DNA of 64,000 nt from Bradyrhizobium sp. AZCC 1693 (GTDB lineage Bacteria > Pseudomonadota > Alphaproteobacteria > Rhizobiales > Xanthobacteraceae), in assembly GCF_036924745.1 (NCBI RefSeq), contig NZ_JAZHSD010000001.1, positions 1,116,001 through 1,180,000 on the forward strand, read 5' to 3'. This document shows positions 1-8,972 of the stretch, piece by piece. A program made the translations under genes and the position numbers. Positions within the stretch are counted from its first letter, which is position 1. Each line of letters opens with the position of its first letter. Under the pieces are notes generated by a model. It was not told where the DNA came from. It saw only the letters and a program-made list of their open reading frames with translations, and did no database searches.

Positions 1-328
1 AGCCCGCCGATGCGACGTACATCCCAACCATGGGAATGACGGCAACGAAAATCGCGGCAGGAATGAACAACCCGGCGAGGCGGCCCAACTCGGATGCCGT
101 CACGGCCACCCTGACAATTGCGAGGGTGCCACGTCCGAGCGCGCCCTGCCCCATGTTGTAAAGGCTGCCGAGCGCGATGATGATTCCGGTCAGGAAAGGA
201 AACGTGCCGGCATCGACGCCGGCGCTCGACCAGCCGATGCCGTTGTCGATGCTGGATACGACAACCACGACGCCGAAGATTCCGGTCAGCGCCGCCGTGG
301 ATATCTCAAGCGCACGTCGTGATATCAT
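1..328 (-). CDS. tctB: Tripartite tricarboxylate transporter TctB family protein (partial, C-terminus off window)
   Basis: Small membrane subunit of a tripartite tricarboxylate transporter. The reverse strand reads from ATG at 328 without a stop to the window edge: a short basic start (MISRRALEIS), a first hydrophobic helix (TGIFGVVVVVSS), a loop with the family-typical GVDAGTFPF stretch, a second helix, and a third starting near residue 85. TctB normally has four helices in about 150 residues, so roughly the last third is missing. It starts 11 bases after the stop of the substrate-binding gene, which fits a tctC-tctB(-tctA) operon; tctA would lie to the left of the window. Confidence 0.85.
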   Translation of the reverse strand, partial: MISRRALEISTAALTGIFGVVVVVSSIDNGIGWSSAGVDAGTFPFLTGIIIALGSLYNMGQGALGRGTLAIVRVAVTASELGRLAGLFIPAAIFVAVIPMVGMYVASAG

Positions 329-339
329 CGCGGCCCGCC

Positions 340-1329
340 CTACTTCACCAGCCAACCCTGTTCGCCCGCGACCTGCTTGACGTGTTCGAGATCCTGCTTG
401 ATGAAATCGTCGAACGCAGCGCCGGTCAGGAAGGTGTCGACCTGCGAGGTCTTCTCGATGTAGTCCTTCCATTCGGATGTCGCCTGCACCTTCTTCATCA
501 GATCGATGTAGAACGCCGCCTGCTCCGGGCTGACCTTGCCGGGCAGCCACACGGTTCGCGGCTGCTCATATTGCGAGATCGCCAGCCCCTGTTCGACGCA
601 GGTCGGCACGTCGCTCCAGCCCTCGGTAGTGGTGACCTTCGGCCCCTGCGGCAGCCGCTTCGGGCTGAAGGCACAGAGCGGGCGCTGGGTACTGCCGCGC
701 CATTGCCCAAGGCTCTCGGAGGGATTGTTGACGTGGGCATCGATATGGCCACCGGCCAGTTGCACGGCAGCCTCGGCGCCGCTCTTGAAGGGGATGTAGG
801 TGAATTTGACGCGCGCCGCCTTCTCGATCATCCGCGTCAGTACCTCGTCGGTATCCTTGGACTGCGCGCCACCCATCTTGAATTCGGTCGCGGCCGCCGC
901 CTTGAGGAAGTCGCCCGCTGTCTTGTAGGGCGCGTCCTGTTTCACCCACAGCAGGAATTCGTCCTGCGCCATGGCGGCAATCGGGGTCAGATCGGTGTAG
1001 TTGAAGGCGACCCTGGAGACGAGCGGTTGCTGCCACGCGTTCGAGGTGCCGAAGATCACCTTGTAGGGATCGCCGGCGGACGCCTTGCCGTAGACATAGC
1101 CTTCCGCGCCGCTGCCGCCGCCCTTGTTGACGACCACGACCGGCTGATCGGTCAGTTTGTATTTGGTGACGATGCTCTGGACCGCGCGCGCGAGATTGTC
1201 GGTGCCGCCGCCCGGCCCCGCGGTGGCGACGAACTCGATCGGCTTCTGCGGCTGCCATGCGGCGGCTGGAATCGCGCCCGCGAGCATGAGCCCCGTCGTG
1301 GACAGCAGGAGTTTTGCAGCGATCTTCAT
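340..1329 (-). CDS. Bug-family tripartite tricarboxylate transporter substrate-binding protein
   Basis: Periplasmic solute-binding protein of about 329 residues, the usual Bug/TctC length. A Sec signal peptide (LLLSTTGLMLAGAIPAAAW) is followed by the family opening PIEFVATAGPGGGTDNLAR and the VVVNKGGGSGAEGYVY segment near residue 65-80 that helps form the ligand pocket. The start at 1329 has an excellent ribosome site (GGAGGAAACC before ATG). It lies between the CoA transferase and tctB, all on the minus strand, so the ligand is probably a carboxylate that is then CoA-activated. The exact ligand cannot be read from sequence. Confidence 0.9.
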   Translation of the reverse strand: MKIAAKLLLSTTGLMLAGAIPAAAWQPQKPIEFVATAGPGGGTDNLARAVQSIVTKYKLTDQPVVVVNKGGGSGAEGYVYGKASAGDPYKVIFGTSNAWQQPLVSRVAFNYTDLTPIAAMAQDEFLLWVKQDAPYKTAGDFLKAAAATEFKMGGAQSKDTDEVLTRMIEKAARVKFTYIPFKSGAEAAVQLAGGHIDAHVNNPSESLGQWRGSTQRPLCAFSPKRLPQGPKVTTTEGWSDVPTCVEQGLAISQYEQPRTVWLPGKVSPEQAAFYIDLMKKVQATSEWKDYIEKTSQVDTFLTGAAFDDFIKQDLEHVKQVAGEQGWLVK

Positions 1330-1380
1330 GGTTTCCTCCGGGTGGGCATTTTTTGTTTCGTTGGTATTTTCGTTTTCTTG

Positions 1381-2634
1381 TCAGGCGACCAGATCCTTGC
1401 GGCCGGCCGAGGCGGCAACGATCGCGCCCTCCCGCTCGAACGTGTCGATCTGGGCCTGGTCGAAACCATGTTCGCGCAGCACCTCGCGCGTATGCTCGCC
1501 ATAGACGGGCGCGCCCGAACGCACCTTGCCGGGCGTCGCCGAGAATTTGACCGGCAGCCCGATCGTCTTCACCGGTCCGAGCGTCGAATGCTCGATCTCG
1601 ACCACCATGTCGCGTGCGAGTGTCTGCGGATCGTTCAGCGCTTCCAGCATGTCGTGAACCGGGCCGCAGGGCACGCCCTTCTCGTCAAGTGCCGCCAGCC
1701 AATGCGCCCGCGTCTGCTTGCGGAAGCGGGCGCTCAGTTCGGATTCGAGCTCCTTCAAATGCGCCATGCGATCGGAGCCGTTGACGAAGCGCGGGTCGGA
1801 GGCCAGTTCCTGCGCGCCTAGCGCTTCCAGCATCAGCAGCCAATGCTTCTTGTTGGCGCCGCCGACCACGAGCCAGCCGTCGGACGCCTCGAACGCTTGA
1901 TACGGCGCGTTGAGCGGATGGGCCGAGCCCATGGCGCGCGGCGCCACATTGCTGGCGAGCGCAATCGTCGACTGCCAATAGGTCTGAACCAGCGCCGCCT
2001 CGTAGAGCGATGTCTCCACCCATTGCCCTTCGCCGGTCTTGAGCCGGTGCGAATAGGCGGCCAGGATGCCCATGCTGGCCAGGAGTCCGGCCGTGATATC
2101 GGACAGCGGCGGACCGCATTTGACCGGCGGACCGTCCGGCCGTTCGCCGGTGAAACTCATGATCCCGCTCATCGCCTGGGCGACCAGATCGAAGCCGCGG
2201 CGATGCTTGTATGGCCCGGTGCGGCCGAAACCGGACAGCGAGCAATAGATCAGCGCCGGAAAATCCTTGTGCAGATCCTCATAGCCGAAGCCGAGCCGCT
2301 CCATCGCGCCCGGCGCGAAATTCTCGACCAGCACGTCGGCGCCTGATATCAGCCGCCGCAGCACTTCCTTGCCGCCCGCGGTCTTCAGGTCGAGCACGAT
2401 GCCGCGCTTGTTGCGGTTCATCATCAGGAAGGAAGCCGCCTCGTCACCGATCTTTGGCGGCACCGAATGCCGCGTGTCGTCGCCATTCGGCGATTTCTCG
2501 ATCTTGATGACGTCAGCGCCCATGTCGGCGAGCATCAGGGTGCAGGTCGGCCCCGCCATCACGTGGGTGAGATCGATGACCTTGAGACCGGCAAGCGGTC
2601 CTGAACGCTGTGTCTTGTCGTTTTGAACGGACAT
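1381..2634 (-). CDS. CaiB/BaiF family (class III) CoA transferase
   Basis: Transfers CoA between carboxylic acids. The start is taken at 2634 (MSVQND), 8 bases after the enoyl-CoA hydratase stop; an upstream in-frame ATG at 2721 would overlap that gene and adds an atypical arginine-rich leader. Residues 14-40 read LKVIDLTHVMAGPTCTLMLADMGADVIKIE, the class III signature, here cited only in part as DMGADVIKIE. The probable catalytic Asp is in RRGFDLVAQAMSG near residue 160-170. Length (417 aa) is normal. With the adjacent hydratase and Bug transporter it probably activates the imported acid to its CoA thioester. Confidence 0.9.
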   Translation of the reverse strand: MSVQNDKTQRSGPLAGLKVIDLTHVMAGPTCTLMLADMGADVIKIEKSPNGDDTRHSVPPKIGDEAASFLMMNRNKRGIVLDLKTAGGKEVLRRLISGADVLVENFAPGAMERLGFGYEDLHKDFPALIYCSLSGFGRTGPYKHRRGFDLVAQAMSGIMSFTGERPDGPPVKCGPPLSDITAGLLASMGILAAYSHRLKTGEGQWVETSLYEAALVQTYWQSTIALASNVAPRAMGSAHPLNAPYQAFEASDGWLVVGGANKKHWLLMLEALGAQELASDPRFVNGSDRMAHLKELESELSARFRKQTRAHWLAALDEKGVPCGPVHDMLEALNDPQTLARDMVVEIEHSTLGPVKTIGLPVKFSATPGKVRSGAPVYGEHTREVLREHGFDQAQIDTFEREGAIVAASAGRKDLVA

Positions 2635-2642
2635 GCGGGCTC

Positions 2643-3446
2643 CTATTGGCCACGCCATTGCGGCGCGCGCTTGGTGAGAAACGCGTCGAGCCCTTCGTGG
2701 AAATCCTGGCTGGTGTAGCACATCAGAATCAGGTCCTCGCCCTCCTCGCGCGTCAGCCGTTTCTGCAACCGTGCGACCGCCTGCTTGGTCGCGCTCAAAG
2801 TCAGCGGCGCGTTGCCGGCAACGAGCCTTGCGACCTCATCGGCGCGCGTGTCGAGCGCGGCCAGATCATCGACGACTTCGTTAAGCAGCCCCACGGCGGC
2901 CGCCTCCCCGGCTTCGACAAGACGTGCGGTAAAGATCAGATCCTTGACACGCGCCGGGCCGATCAATGCGGTAATGCGGCTGACATTCGACATCGACAGG
3001 CAATTGCCGAGCGTGCGCGCGATCGGAAACCCCATCCGCGTGCTCTTCGTGCCGATCCGCAGATCGCAACTGGCCGCGATGCCAGCGCCGCCGCCGGTAC
3101 AGGCGCCGTTGATGGCGGCAATGGTCGGCACCCGGCATGTTTCGAGAATGCCGAGCACGCGGTCGATGCGGCTCTCATAGTCGAGCGCGTCCTGCGGCGT
3201 CTTGAAGGCACGGAACTGGTTGATGTCGGTGCCTGCGGCAAACGCCTTGTCGCCGGCCCCCCGCAGCAGCAGCACCTTGATTGCATGGTCGCGGTTGGCG
3301 AGTTCGCATATCTCGGCGAGCCGCTCATACATCTCGAATGTGAAGGCGTTGCGCGCCTGCGGCCGGTTGAAGGTTACCCGGCCGATGCCGTCATCATCGA
3401 CGGTAAACAGGAGGTCGCCCTCCCGCACCGTTACTCCCTGATCCAT
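2643..3446 (-). CDS. Enoyl-CoA hydratase/isomerase family protein
   Basis: Crotonase-fold enzyme of 267 residues. The sequence shows the N-terminal RVTFNRPQARNAFT segment, the first oxyanion-hole region AAGTDINQFRAF, and the second, INGACTGGGAGIAASCDLR. It is the first gene of the minus-strand operon, 126 bases from the divergent GntR start, and ends 8 bases before the CoA transferase, so the two are probably translated together. Likely role is hydration or isomerisation of the CoA ester made by the transferase; the substrate is not determinable here. Confidence 0.9.
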   Translation of the reverse strand: MDQGVTVREGDLLFTVDDDGIGRVTFNRPQARNAFTFEMYERLAEICELANRDHAIKVLLLRGAGDKAFAAGTDINQFRAFKTPQDALDYESRIDRVLGILETCRVPTIAAINGACTGGGAGIAASCDLRIGTKSTRMGFPIARTLGNCLSMSNVSRITALIGPARVKDLIFTARLVEAGEAAAVGLLNEVVDDLAALDTRADEVARLVAGNAPLTLSATKQAVARLQKRLTREEGEDLILMCYTSQDFHEGLDAFLTKRAPQWRGQ

Positions 3447-3483
3447 GTCACCCGGCCCTTTCTTAATTGATCTTAACTAATTC

Positions 3484-3553
3484 TGAATGCAAAAATACGA
3501 TTTATCAAGCTGGAACTCGTCAGAATACGGTGATATAGCCATTTTTGCATTCA
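3484..3553. promoter_or_regulatory. Paired operator candidate: perfect 13-bp inverted repeat between divergent genes
   Basis: TGAATGCAAAAAT at 3484-3496 is exactly inverted as ATTTTTGCATTCA at 3541-3553, with 44 bases between. The repeat sits in the 126-base gap between the hydratase operon and the GntR gene, in otherwise AT-rich sequence. The simplest reading is a pair of binding sites for the GntR product controlling both directions. Function is inferred from position and symmetry only. Confidence 0.55.
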
Positions 3554-3572
3554 AATTGGATTTTTAACGGCG

Positions 3573-4235
3573 ATGCTGCACGAGGAAGTGGTAGGCCGCG
3601 TCCGCACCATGCTGCTCGATGGCGAGATTCCGCCGGGCGCGCGGATTCCCGAGCGCGACCTCTGTGAAAAGCTGCAGATTTCGCGTACGCCGCTGCGCGA
3701 AGCCCTCAAGGTGCTGGCCGCCGAGGGCCTGGTCCAGTTGCTGCCGAACCGCGGCTCGCGCGCTGCCAGGCTGACCGACAAGGACATGCGCGACCTGTTC
3801 GAGGTGTGCCAAGGGCTTGAAGCGCTGGCCGGCGAGCTTGCCTGCGAGCGCATCACCGATGCCGAGATCGCCGACGTCGCCGCCGCCCACGCCGCGATGG
3901 TGCGGCACTACGGGGATCGCGACCTCCTGCAGTACTACCGCTGCAACCGCCACATCCACGAGGCGATCATCGCCGCGGCCGGCAACCCGGTGCTGTCTGG
4001 CCTCTACGATTCCGTCACGGCCCGCATTCGCCGCGCGCGCTACGTCACGCCAATGACGCCGCAGCGCTGGGCGCTGGCGGTGCAGGAGCACGAAGCGATC
4101 CTCAACGCGCTACAACGCCGCGACGGCGTGGGGTTGTCGCATATCCTGCGCGCCCATCTGCGCCACAAGCGCGACGAGGTGTTGCAGGCAGGCTTCGCGG
4201 AGATCGAGCCTCAAGATCAGGCGCGCGCCTCGTAG
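3573..4235 (+). CDS. GntR family transcriptional regulator, FCD domain
   Basis: 220-residue regulator. The N-terminal winged helix reads LLDGEIPPGARIPERDLCEK then ISRTPLREALKVLAAEGLV (residues about 12-50), followed by a helical FCD ligand domain with metal-site-type residues in NRHIHEAIIAAAGNP, the QEHEAIL segment and RAHLRHK. It is divergent from the hydratase/CoA transferase/Bug operon and probably senses the imported carboxylate or its CoA product. The ATG lies 19 bases after the second operator arm, so autoregulation is plausible. Confidence 0.92.
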   Translation: MLHEEVVGRVRTMLLDGEIPPGARIPERDLCEKLQISRTPLREALKVLAAEGLVQLLPNRGSRAARLTDKDMRDLFEVCQGLEALAGELACERITDAEIADVAAAHAAMVRHYGDRDLLQYYRCNRHIHEAIIAAAGNPVLSGLYDSVTARIRRARYVTPMTPQRWALAVQEHEAILNALQRRDGVGLSHILRAHLRHKRDEVLQAGFAEIEPQDQARAS

Positions 4236-4246
4236 CCGCGCCAGGC

Positions 4247-4266
4247 CGGATGCCGATCGGCATCCG
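4247..4266. terminator. 20-bp perfect palindrome after the GntR gene
   Basis: CGGATGCCGATCGGCATCCG is its own reverse complement and begins 12 bases after the regulator stop. No T-tract follows, so it could be a factor-independent stop only in a weak sense; it may instead be a protein site. The remaining bases up to the cpaB start contain no other gene that I can support. Confidence 0.4.
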
Positions 4267-4515
4267 CATCACACGTCCATCTCCATTGGCGAATTCGACC
4301 GCTGACACGCCTGCACCGAGCGGTTCAGGGCTTTTGCGGAGTGGTTTTCTCAAAACGATAACCACCCGTTCACCATGACGGCGAAACCCGCGGTCCAACG
4401 CGGCAAAAATTTCACGCCTCAAGTTCCCTTATACCTTTGATGCCTAGTCATACCTCCGGGGATGGCTGTCGTTACCGTGCAGTTGGGGCATCCCTGCGTA
4501 AGAGTAGTAAAGCGT

Positions 4516-5310
4516 ATGAATATCGCACGTGTCGTCGTTCTGATCATCGCCTTGAGTGCCGGCGGTGTCGCCGCCTATCTCGCCCGTGGCACGGAAGATA
4601 AATCGCCCGTGGCCGAACCGGTCGCGCAGTTGCCGACGGCGGAGATTCTGGTCGCGAAGTCCGACATCGGGCTCGGCCAGCCGGTCAAGCCTGAAGACCT
4701 GCAATGGCAGACCTGGCCGGCTTCGGCCGCCGGCAGCAATCTGGTCAACCGCGCCAGCAGGGCCGAGGCCATCAAGGAAATCGCCGGTTCGATCGCACGC
4801 TCTCCCTTCATCGCGGGCGAGCCGATCCGTGAGCAGAAGCTGGTCAATGCCAACGGCTCCGGCTTCATGGCGGCCATCCTGCCGACCGGCATGCGGGCGA
4901 TCTCGACCGAAATCTCGCCGGAAACCGGCGCCGGCGGCTTCATCCTGCCCAACGACCGCGTCGACGTCATTCTCACCAAGCGCGAAAAGACTCCGGGGAG
5001 CAGCGGAGGCGACGCCGTCCAATCCGAAATCATTCTCTCCAACATCCGCGTGCTGGCGATCGATCAGGCGCCGAAGGAAAAAGAGGGCATCAACACCCTC
5101 GTCGGCCGCACCGTCACGCTCGAACTGAAGCCCGAGCAGGCCGAGACGCTGGCGCGCGCGCGCCAGAGCGGCACGCTGGCGCTCGCACTGCGCAGCATCA
5201 CGGACGTCAACGCGGCCGAAGGCCGTTCCGAAGATCAGGTTCAAAAACGAAGCGTGAGCGTCAACGTGGTTCGCTACGGGGTCGCCAATCCAACGACGGC
5301 ACAGAAGTGA
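4516..5310 (+). CDS. cpaB: Flp pilus assembly protein CpaB (RcpC)
   Basis: Periplasmic Tad/Flp pilus component. Start is placed at 4516 (MNIARVVVLIIALSAGGVAA), which gives the classic CpaB N-terminal membrane anchor; an in-frame ATG at 4462 would add 18 non-hydrophobic residues. A SAF domain follows (ILVAKSDIGLGQPVKPEDLQ, residues about 40-60) and then an RcpC-type domain with FILPNDRVDVILT. 264 residues is normal. First gene of cpaBCDE; a 17-base gap leads to cpaC. No pilin gene or prepilin peptidase precedes it in the window. Confidence 0.93.
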   Translation: MNIARVVVLIIALSAGGVAAYLARGTEDKSPVAEPVAQLPTAEILVAKSDIGLGQPVKPEDLQWQTWPASAAGSNLVNRASRAEAIKEIAGSIARSPFIAGEPIREQKLVNANGSGFMAAILPTGMRAISTEISPETGAGGFILPNDRVDVILTKREKTPGSSGGDAVQSEIILSNIRVLAIDQAPKEKEGINTLVGRTVTLELKPEQAETLARARQSGTLALALRSITDVNAAEGRSEDQVQKRSVSVNVVRYGVANPTTAQK

Positions 5311-5327
5311 CCGAAAGGACGTCCGAG

Positions 5328-6797
5328 ATGAAGTTTGGGGAAAATCAGTCAGCGATGCGAACCGTAGCGGCGCGCACCCTGTTATTGTCGGCCGCCGCCG
5401 CGCTGACGCTCGCTCCGCTGCTGCCCGTCGTCGCCGCCGAGTCCGACAAGGATCCCGTGACGACCTCCGCCATCGGCCCGGTCAAGATGCGCTTCCTGGC
5501 GCTCGGCATCGGCAAGTCGGTGGTCGTCGACCTGCCGCGCGACGTGAAGGATGTGCTGGTTGCCGACCCGAAGATCGCCAACGCCGTCGTTCGTTCCTCG
5601 CAACGCGCCTATATCATCGGCGGCGCGGTCGGTCAGACCAACGTCGTGTTTTTCGATGCCGAAGGCCAGCAGGTCGCCTCCTACGACATCGCGGTCAAGC
5701 GTGACCTCAACGGTGTGCGCGCCGCGCTGAAGCAGACCCTGCCCGGCATCCAGATCGAGGGCGTCGGCGACAGCGTCGTCCTGACCGGCTCCGTATCCTC
5801 TCCAGTCGAGGCCCAGCAAGCCGGCGAGATCGCGGCGCGGCTGGTCGGCGGCGCCGAAAAGGTTGTCAACTCGGTCGTCGTCCGCGGCCGCGACCAGGTG
5901 ATGCTCAAGGTCACCGTCGCGGAAGTGCGGCGGGACATCGTCAAGCAATTGGGTGTCGATCTCAGTGCCAGCATGAACTACGGCACCGCGGCGGTCGTTT
6001 TCAACAATAGCAATCCGTTCACCGCCAACAGTGCTCCGCTCGTCTCCGGCAACGGCTTGGCTGCGGCGGCCTTGAACAAAGCTGGTCTGCCATCGGTCAC
6101 CGCGACCCTGCGCGCGATGGAGAGCGCGGGCGTGGTGCGGACGCTGGCGGAGCCAAACCTGACGGCGATCTCCGGCGAGTCCGCGACATTCATTTCAGGC
6201 GGCGAATTTCCCATTCCGACCGGCGTAACCTGCCAAACGTCGACGACGGGTGTGATCGGACAGTGCGTCCAGACGGTCAGCTTCAAGAAATTCGGCATCT
6301 CGCTCAACTTCACCCCGGTGGTGCTAACCGAGGGACGGATCAGCCTGAGGGTGATGACCGAAGTGTCGGAAGTCTCGACCGAAAACGCTTTGCAGGGCGG
6401 TGCCGGCGGAACAACGATTCCCTCGATCAAGACGCGTCGCGCGGAAACCACGCTGGAAATTCCGTCCGGCGGCTCGGTCGCGATGGCGGGACTGATCCAG
6501 GAACAAACCAAACAGGCCATCAACGGATTGCCCGGCGCGGACCAGATACCGATTCTTGGAGGGCTTTTCAGAAGCCAGGACTACGTCAACCATCAGACCG
6601 AGCTGATGGTCATCGTGACGCCCTATGTCGTCCGCGCGGTGGCACAGAAGGAATTGTCGCGGCCCGATGACGGCTTTGCGCCGGCATCCGATTCGCAGTC
6701 CGCTTTGCTCGGGCGCATCAACCGGATCTACGGGGTCGCCGCCCGCGTCGATCCCGTCGCCGGGATGCAGGGCAATTTCGGCTTCATCATTGATTGA
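5328..6797 (+). CDS. cpaC: Type II/III secretin, Tad pilus outer-membrane channel CpaC (RcpA)
   Basis: Outer-membrane secretin for the Flp pilus. Start chosen at ATG 5328 because AAAGGA precedes it by about 9 bases; a GTG at 5307 overlaps cpaB. After a signal peptide (LLLSAAAALTLAPLLPVVAA) there is an N-terminal pilus domain (GKSVVVDLPRDVKDVLVADP), a BON-like segment (LPGIQIEGVGDSVVLTGSVS), then the secretin core with LKVTVAEVRRD and the VAMAGLIQEQ ... IPILGGLFRS signature near the C-terminus. Length about 489 aa is typical. Confidence 0.94.
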   Translation: MKFGENQSAMRTVAARTLLLSAAAALTLAPLLPVVAAESDKDPVTTSAIGPVKMRFLALGIGKSVVVDLPRDVKDVLVADPKIANAVVRSSQRAYIIGGAVGQTNVVFFDAEGQQVASYDIAVKRDLNGVRAALKQTLPGIQIEGVGDSVVLTGSVSSPVEAQQAGEIAARLVGGAEKVVNSVVVRGRDQVMLKVTVAEVRRDIVKQLGVDLSASMNYGTAAVVFNNSNPFTANSAPLVSGNGLAAAALNKAGLPSVTATLRAMESAGVVRTLAEPNLTAISGESATFISGGEFPIPTGVTCQTSTTGVIGQCVQTVSFKKFGISLNFTPVVLTEGRISLRVMTEVSEVSTENALQGGAGGTTIPSIKTRRAETTLEIPSGGSVAMAGLIQEQTKQAINGLPGADQIPILGGLFRSQDYVNHQTELMVIVTPYVVRAVAQKELSRPDDGFAPASDSQSALLGRINRIYGVAARVDPVAGMQGNFGFIID

Positions 6798-6837
6798 GAC
6801 GCAGGACTGTTCACCGAGTGGGGACGAGGACAGAACG

Positions 6838-7572
6838 ATGACAACGAAAATTCCGCTCCATCGCGCCAAGGCCTTGCCGACGCTTGGCGCCCTGCTCGGC
6901 CTTTCGGCGGCGCTCGGCGCCTGCGTGCCGCACACCACGGAAATCGTCACCTCCAGCGTTGATTACCGCCACCGTCATCCGATCGCGGTGACCGAAGCCG
7001 ACCGCTCGATCGTGGTGTTCGTCGGTCATGCCCGCGGCGGCCTCTCCGGGTCGCAACGCACCGACGTCATGGGACTGGCGCAGACCTGGGTGCGTGAAGG
7101 CACCGGCGCTGTTATCGCCGATGTCCCGATCGATACGCCGAACGCGCGCGCGGCCGCGGCGTCGTTCCGGGAAATCCAGTCGGTGCTGATGGCGGGCGGC
7201 GTGCCCTCGCGCGCCATCACGCTGCGTCACTACCGCCCCGACGATCCCCGTACGCTGCCGACGATCCGGCTCAGCTATCCGAAGATTACAGCCGTGGCCG
7301 GACCTTGCGGCCTGTGGCCGCAAGACCTCGGACCGAACATCGACAATGTCGCTTACAGTGAAAATCGCCCGTACCACAATTTCGGCTGCGCCACCCAGCG
7401 CAACCTTGCTGCGATGATCGACAATCCTGCCGATCTCGAACAGCCGCGCCCCGAGAGCCCCGCCTATACGCCACGGCGCGATATCGCCTTTGAAAAATAC
7501 CGCAAGGGCGTTCCGACAGCGACCACCTATCCCGAAGCCGACAAGGCCAAACTCAGCGATTCAGGCAAATGA
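6838..7572 (+). CDS. cpaD: Pilus assembly protein CpaD, lipoprotein
   Basis: Tad pilus lipoprotein of 244 residues. The start at 6838 gives a lipoprotein signal with LGAC lipobox (Cys about 24). The CpaD family core is recognisable: DYRHRHPIAVTEADRSIVVF near residues 41-60 and RLSYPKITAVAGPCGLWPQD near 145-165. Its last codons overlap the cpaE start (ATGA), indicating translational coupling. Known role in related systems is stabilising the CpaC secretin. Confidence 0.92.
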   Translation: MTTKIPLHRAKALPTLGALLGLSAALGACVPHTTEIVTSSVDYRHRHPIAVTEADRSIVVFVGHARGGLSGSQRTDVMGLAQTWVREGTGAVIADVPIDTPNARAAAASFREIQSVLMAGGVPSRAITLRHYRPDDPRTLPTIRLSYPKITAVAGPCGLWPQDLGPNIDNVAYSENRPYHNFGCATQRNLAAMIDNPADLEQPRPESPAYTPRRDIAFEKYRKGVPTATTYPEADKAKLSDSGK

Positions 7573-8852
7573 TCAGCCGCGTCTTTCAAAACTCAGACGA
7601 TCAACTCGACGACACGCCGGCGCAGCCCGAGGAATACATCTCGCCGGCGCCACGCGTATCGGTCCAGGCCTTTTGCGCCAGCGTCGCGATCGCAACCGCC
7701 GTGCGCGCGGCGAGCGAAGACCGCCGTCTCGGCAAGGCCCACCTTTCGGTTCACATGGGCGGCCTGGCCGCCGCCATCGAGGCCTACCACACGGCGCCGA
7801 CTCCGAACGTCATTTTGCTGGAGACCGAAGCCGGCAGGGACATCCTCGAAGGGCTCGATGAACTTGCGACCGTCTGCGACGCAGGAACCCGCGTCGTCGT
7901 GATCGGCAACGCCAACGATGTCACGCCCTATCGTGAACTGGTGCGGCGCGGCGTTAGCGACTACGTGACCGGGCCGGTCCAACCGATCGACGTGGTGCGC
8001 GCAATCTGCGGTCTTTACGCGGCCTCAGAGGCTGTGGCCGTCGGCCGCATCATCGCCGTGGTCGGCGCCAAGGGCGGCGTCGGCGCCTCCACCGTCGCGC
8101 ACAACGTGGCCTGGGCGATCGCCCGCGATCTCGCGCTCGATTCCGTCGTGATCGATCTCGACCTTGCCTTCGGCACCGCCAGCCTCGATTACAACCAGGA
8201 TCCCGTTCAAGGCATCGCCAACGCGGTCTTTCAGCCGGAACGTCCGGACTCCGCCTTCATGGAGCGCCTGCTGGCGAAATGCACCGACCGCCTCGACCTG
8301 CTGGCGGCGCCCGCATCATTGGACCAGGTCTATGATTTCGGCGCCGATGCGTTCGATGCGATCTTCGATACGATGCGCATGACCACCCCCTGCATCGTGC
8401 TCGACGTCCCCCATCAATGGTCGGCGTGGACCAAGCGCACGCTGGTCGGCGCTGACGACATTCTGATCGTCGCCGAGCCAGATCTCGCCAACATGCGCAA
8501 CGCCAAGAACATGCTGAACGTGCTGAAGGCGGCGCGGCCCAACGACCGGCCACCGCTCTATTGCCTCAACCAGGTCGGCATGCACAAGCGTCCGGAGATC
8601 TCCACGCGCGAATTCGCCAAGGCGATCGAGAGCCAGCCGATCGCGGCCATTCCGTTCGACTCGAAGATGTTCGGCACCGCCGCCAACAACGGCCAGATGA
8701 TCGCGCAGATATCCGCCAAGCATCGCACCACCCAGATGTTCCTGCAGATGGCGCAGCGCCTGACCGGCCATGCCGTGACCAAGCGATCCCGGACTTCGTT
8801 CCTGGCGCCGATCCTCAAGAAACTGCAAGGCACGAAGGCTCGCAGGGCCTGA
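7569..8852 (+). CDS. cpaE: Pilus assembly protein CpaE, ParA/MinD-like ATPase
   Basis: Cytoplasmic localisation ATPase of the Tad pilus. Residues about 30-150 form a receiver-like pseudo domain (VILLETEAGRDILEGLDEL, GVSDYVTGPVQPIDVVRAI). The P-loop is a deviant Walker A, VVGAKGGVGASTVAHNVAWA near residue 165, followed by VIDLDLAFGTASLDYN. It overlaps cpaD by 4 bases. Normally cpaF, tadB and tadC follow, but here the next gene is convergent, so the motor ATPase and platform genes must be elsewhere or lost. Confidence 0.94.
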   Translation: MISRVFQNSDDQLDDTPAQPEEYISPAPRVSVQAFCASVAIATAVRAASEDRRLGKAHLSVHMGGLAAAIEAYHTAPTPNVILLETEAGRDILEGLDELATVCDAGTRVVVIGNANDVTPYRELVRRGVSDYVTGPVQPIDVVRAICGLYAASEAVAVGRIIAVVGAKGGVGASTVAHNVAWAIARDLALDSVVIDLDLAFGTASLDYNQDPVQGIANAVFQPERPDSAFMERLLAKCTDRLDLLAAPASLDQVYDFGADAFDAIFDTMRMTTPCIVLDVPHQWSAWTKRTLVGADDILIVAEPDLANMRNAKNMLNVLKAARPNDRPPLYCLNQVGMHKRPEISTREFAKAIESQPIAAIPFDSKMFGTAANNGQMIAQISAKHRTTQMFLQMAQRLTGHAVTKRSRTSFLAPILKKLQGTKARRA

Positions 8853-8889
8853 GCAAGAGCGGCAGCGACCGGGGCCGTTGCCGACTTTT

Positions 8890-8972
8890 AGCGTTTCCGT
8901 TGCGATGGAATCGGAACGGGGCTCTAGATTTCTGATTTGACGCGTTTTCTTGACGCTTCGCTGGAAAACACT
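8890..8972. repeat. Bradyrhizobium-style mosaic intergenic repeat (partial)
   Basis: The stretch carries TTCCGTTGCGATGGAATCGG, GGGGCTCTAGATTTCTG and GACGCGTTTTCTTGACGC, which resemble the widely scattered hairpin repeat that I recall from Bradyrhizobium and Rhodopseudomonas intergenic regions. It fills the whole gap between the convergent cpaE and TPR genes. Family assignment is from memory and was not searched. Confidence 0.5.

Noticed and set aside
4247-4266. Strong intrinsic terminator after the GntR gene
   Set aside because: The palindrome is perfect but has no T-tract on either side, so only a weak terminator or protein site is claimed.
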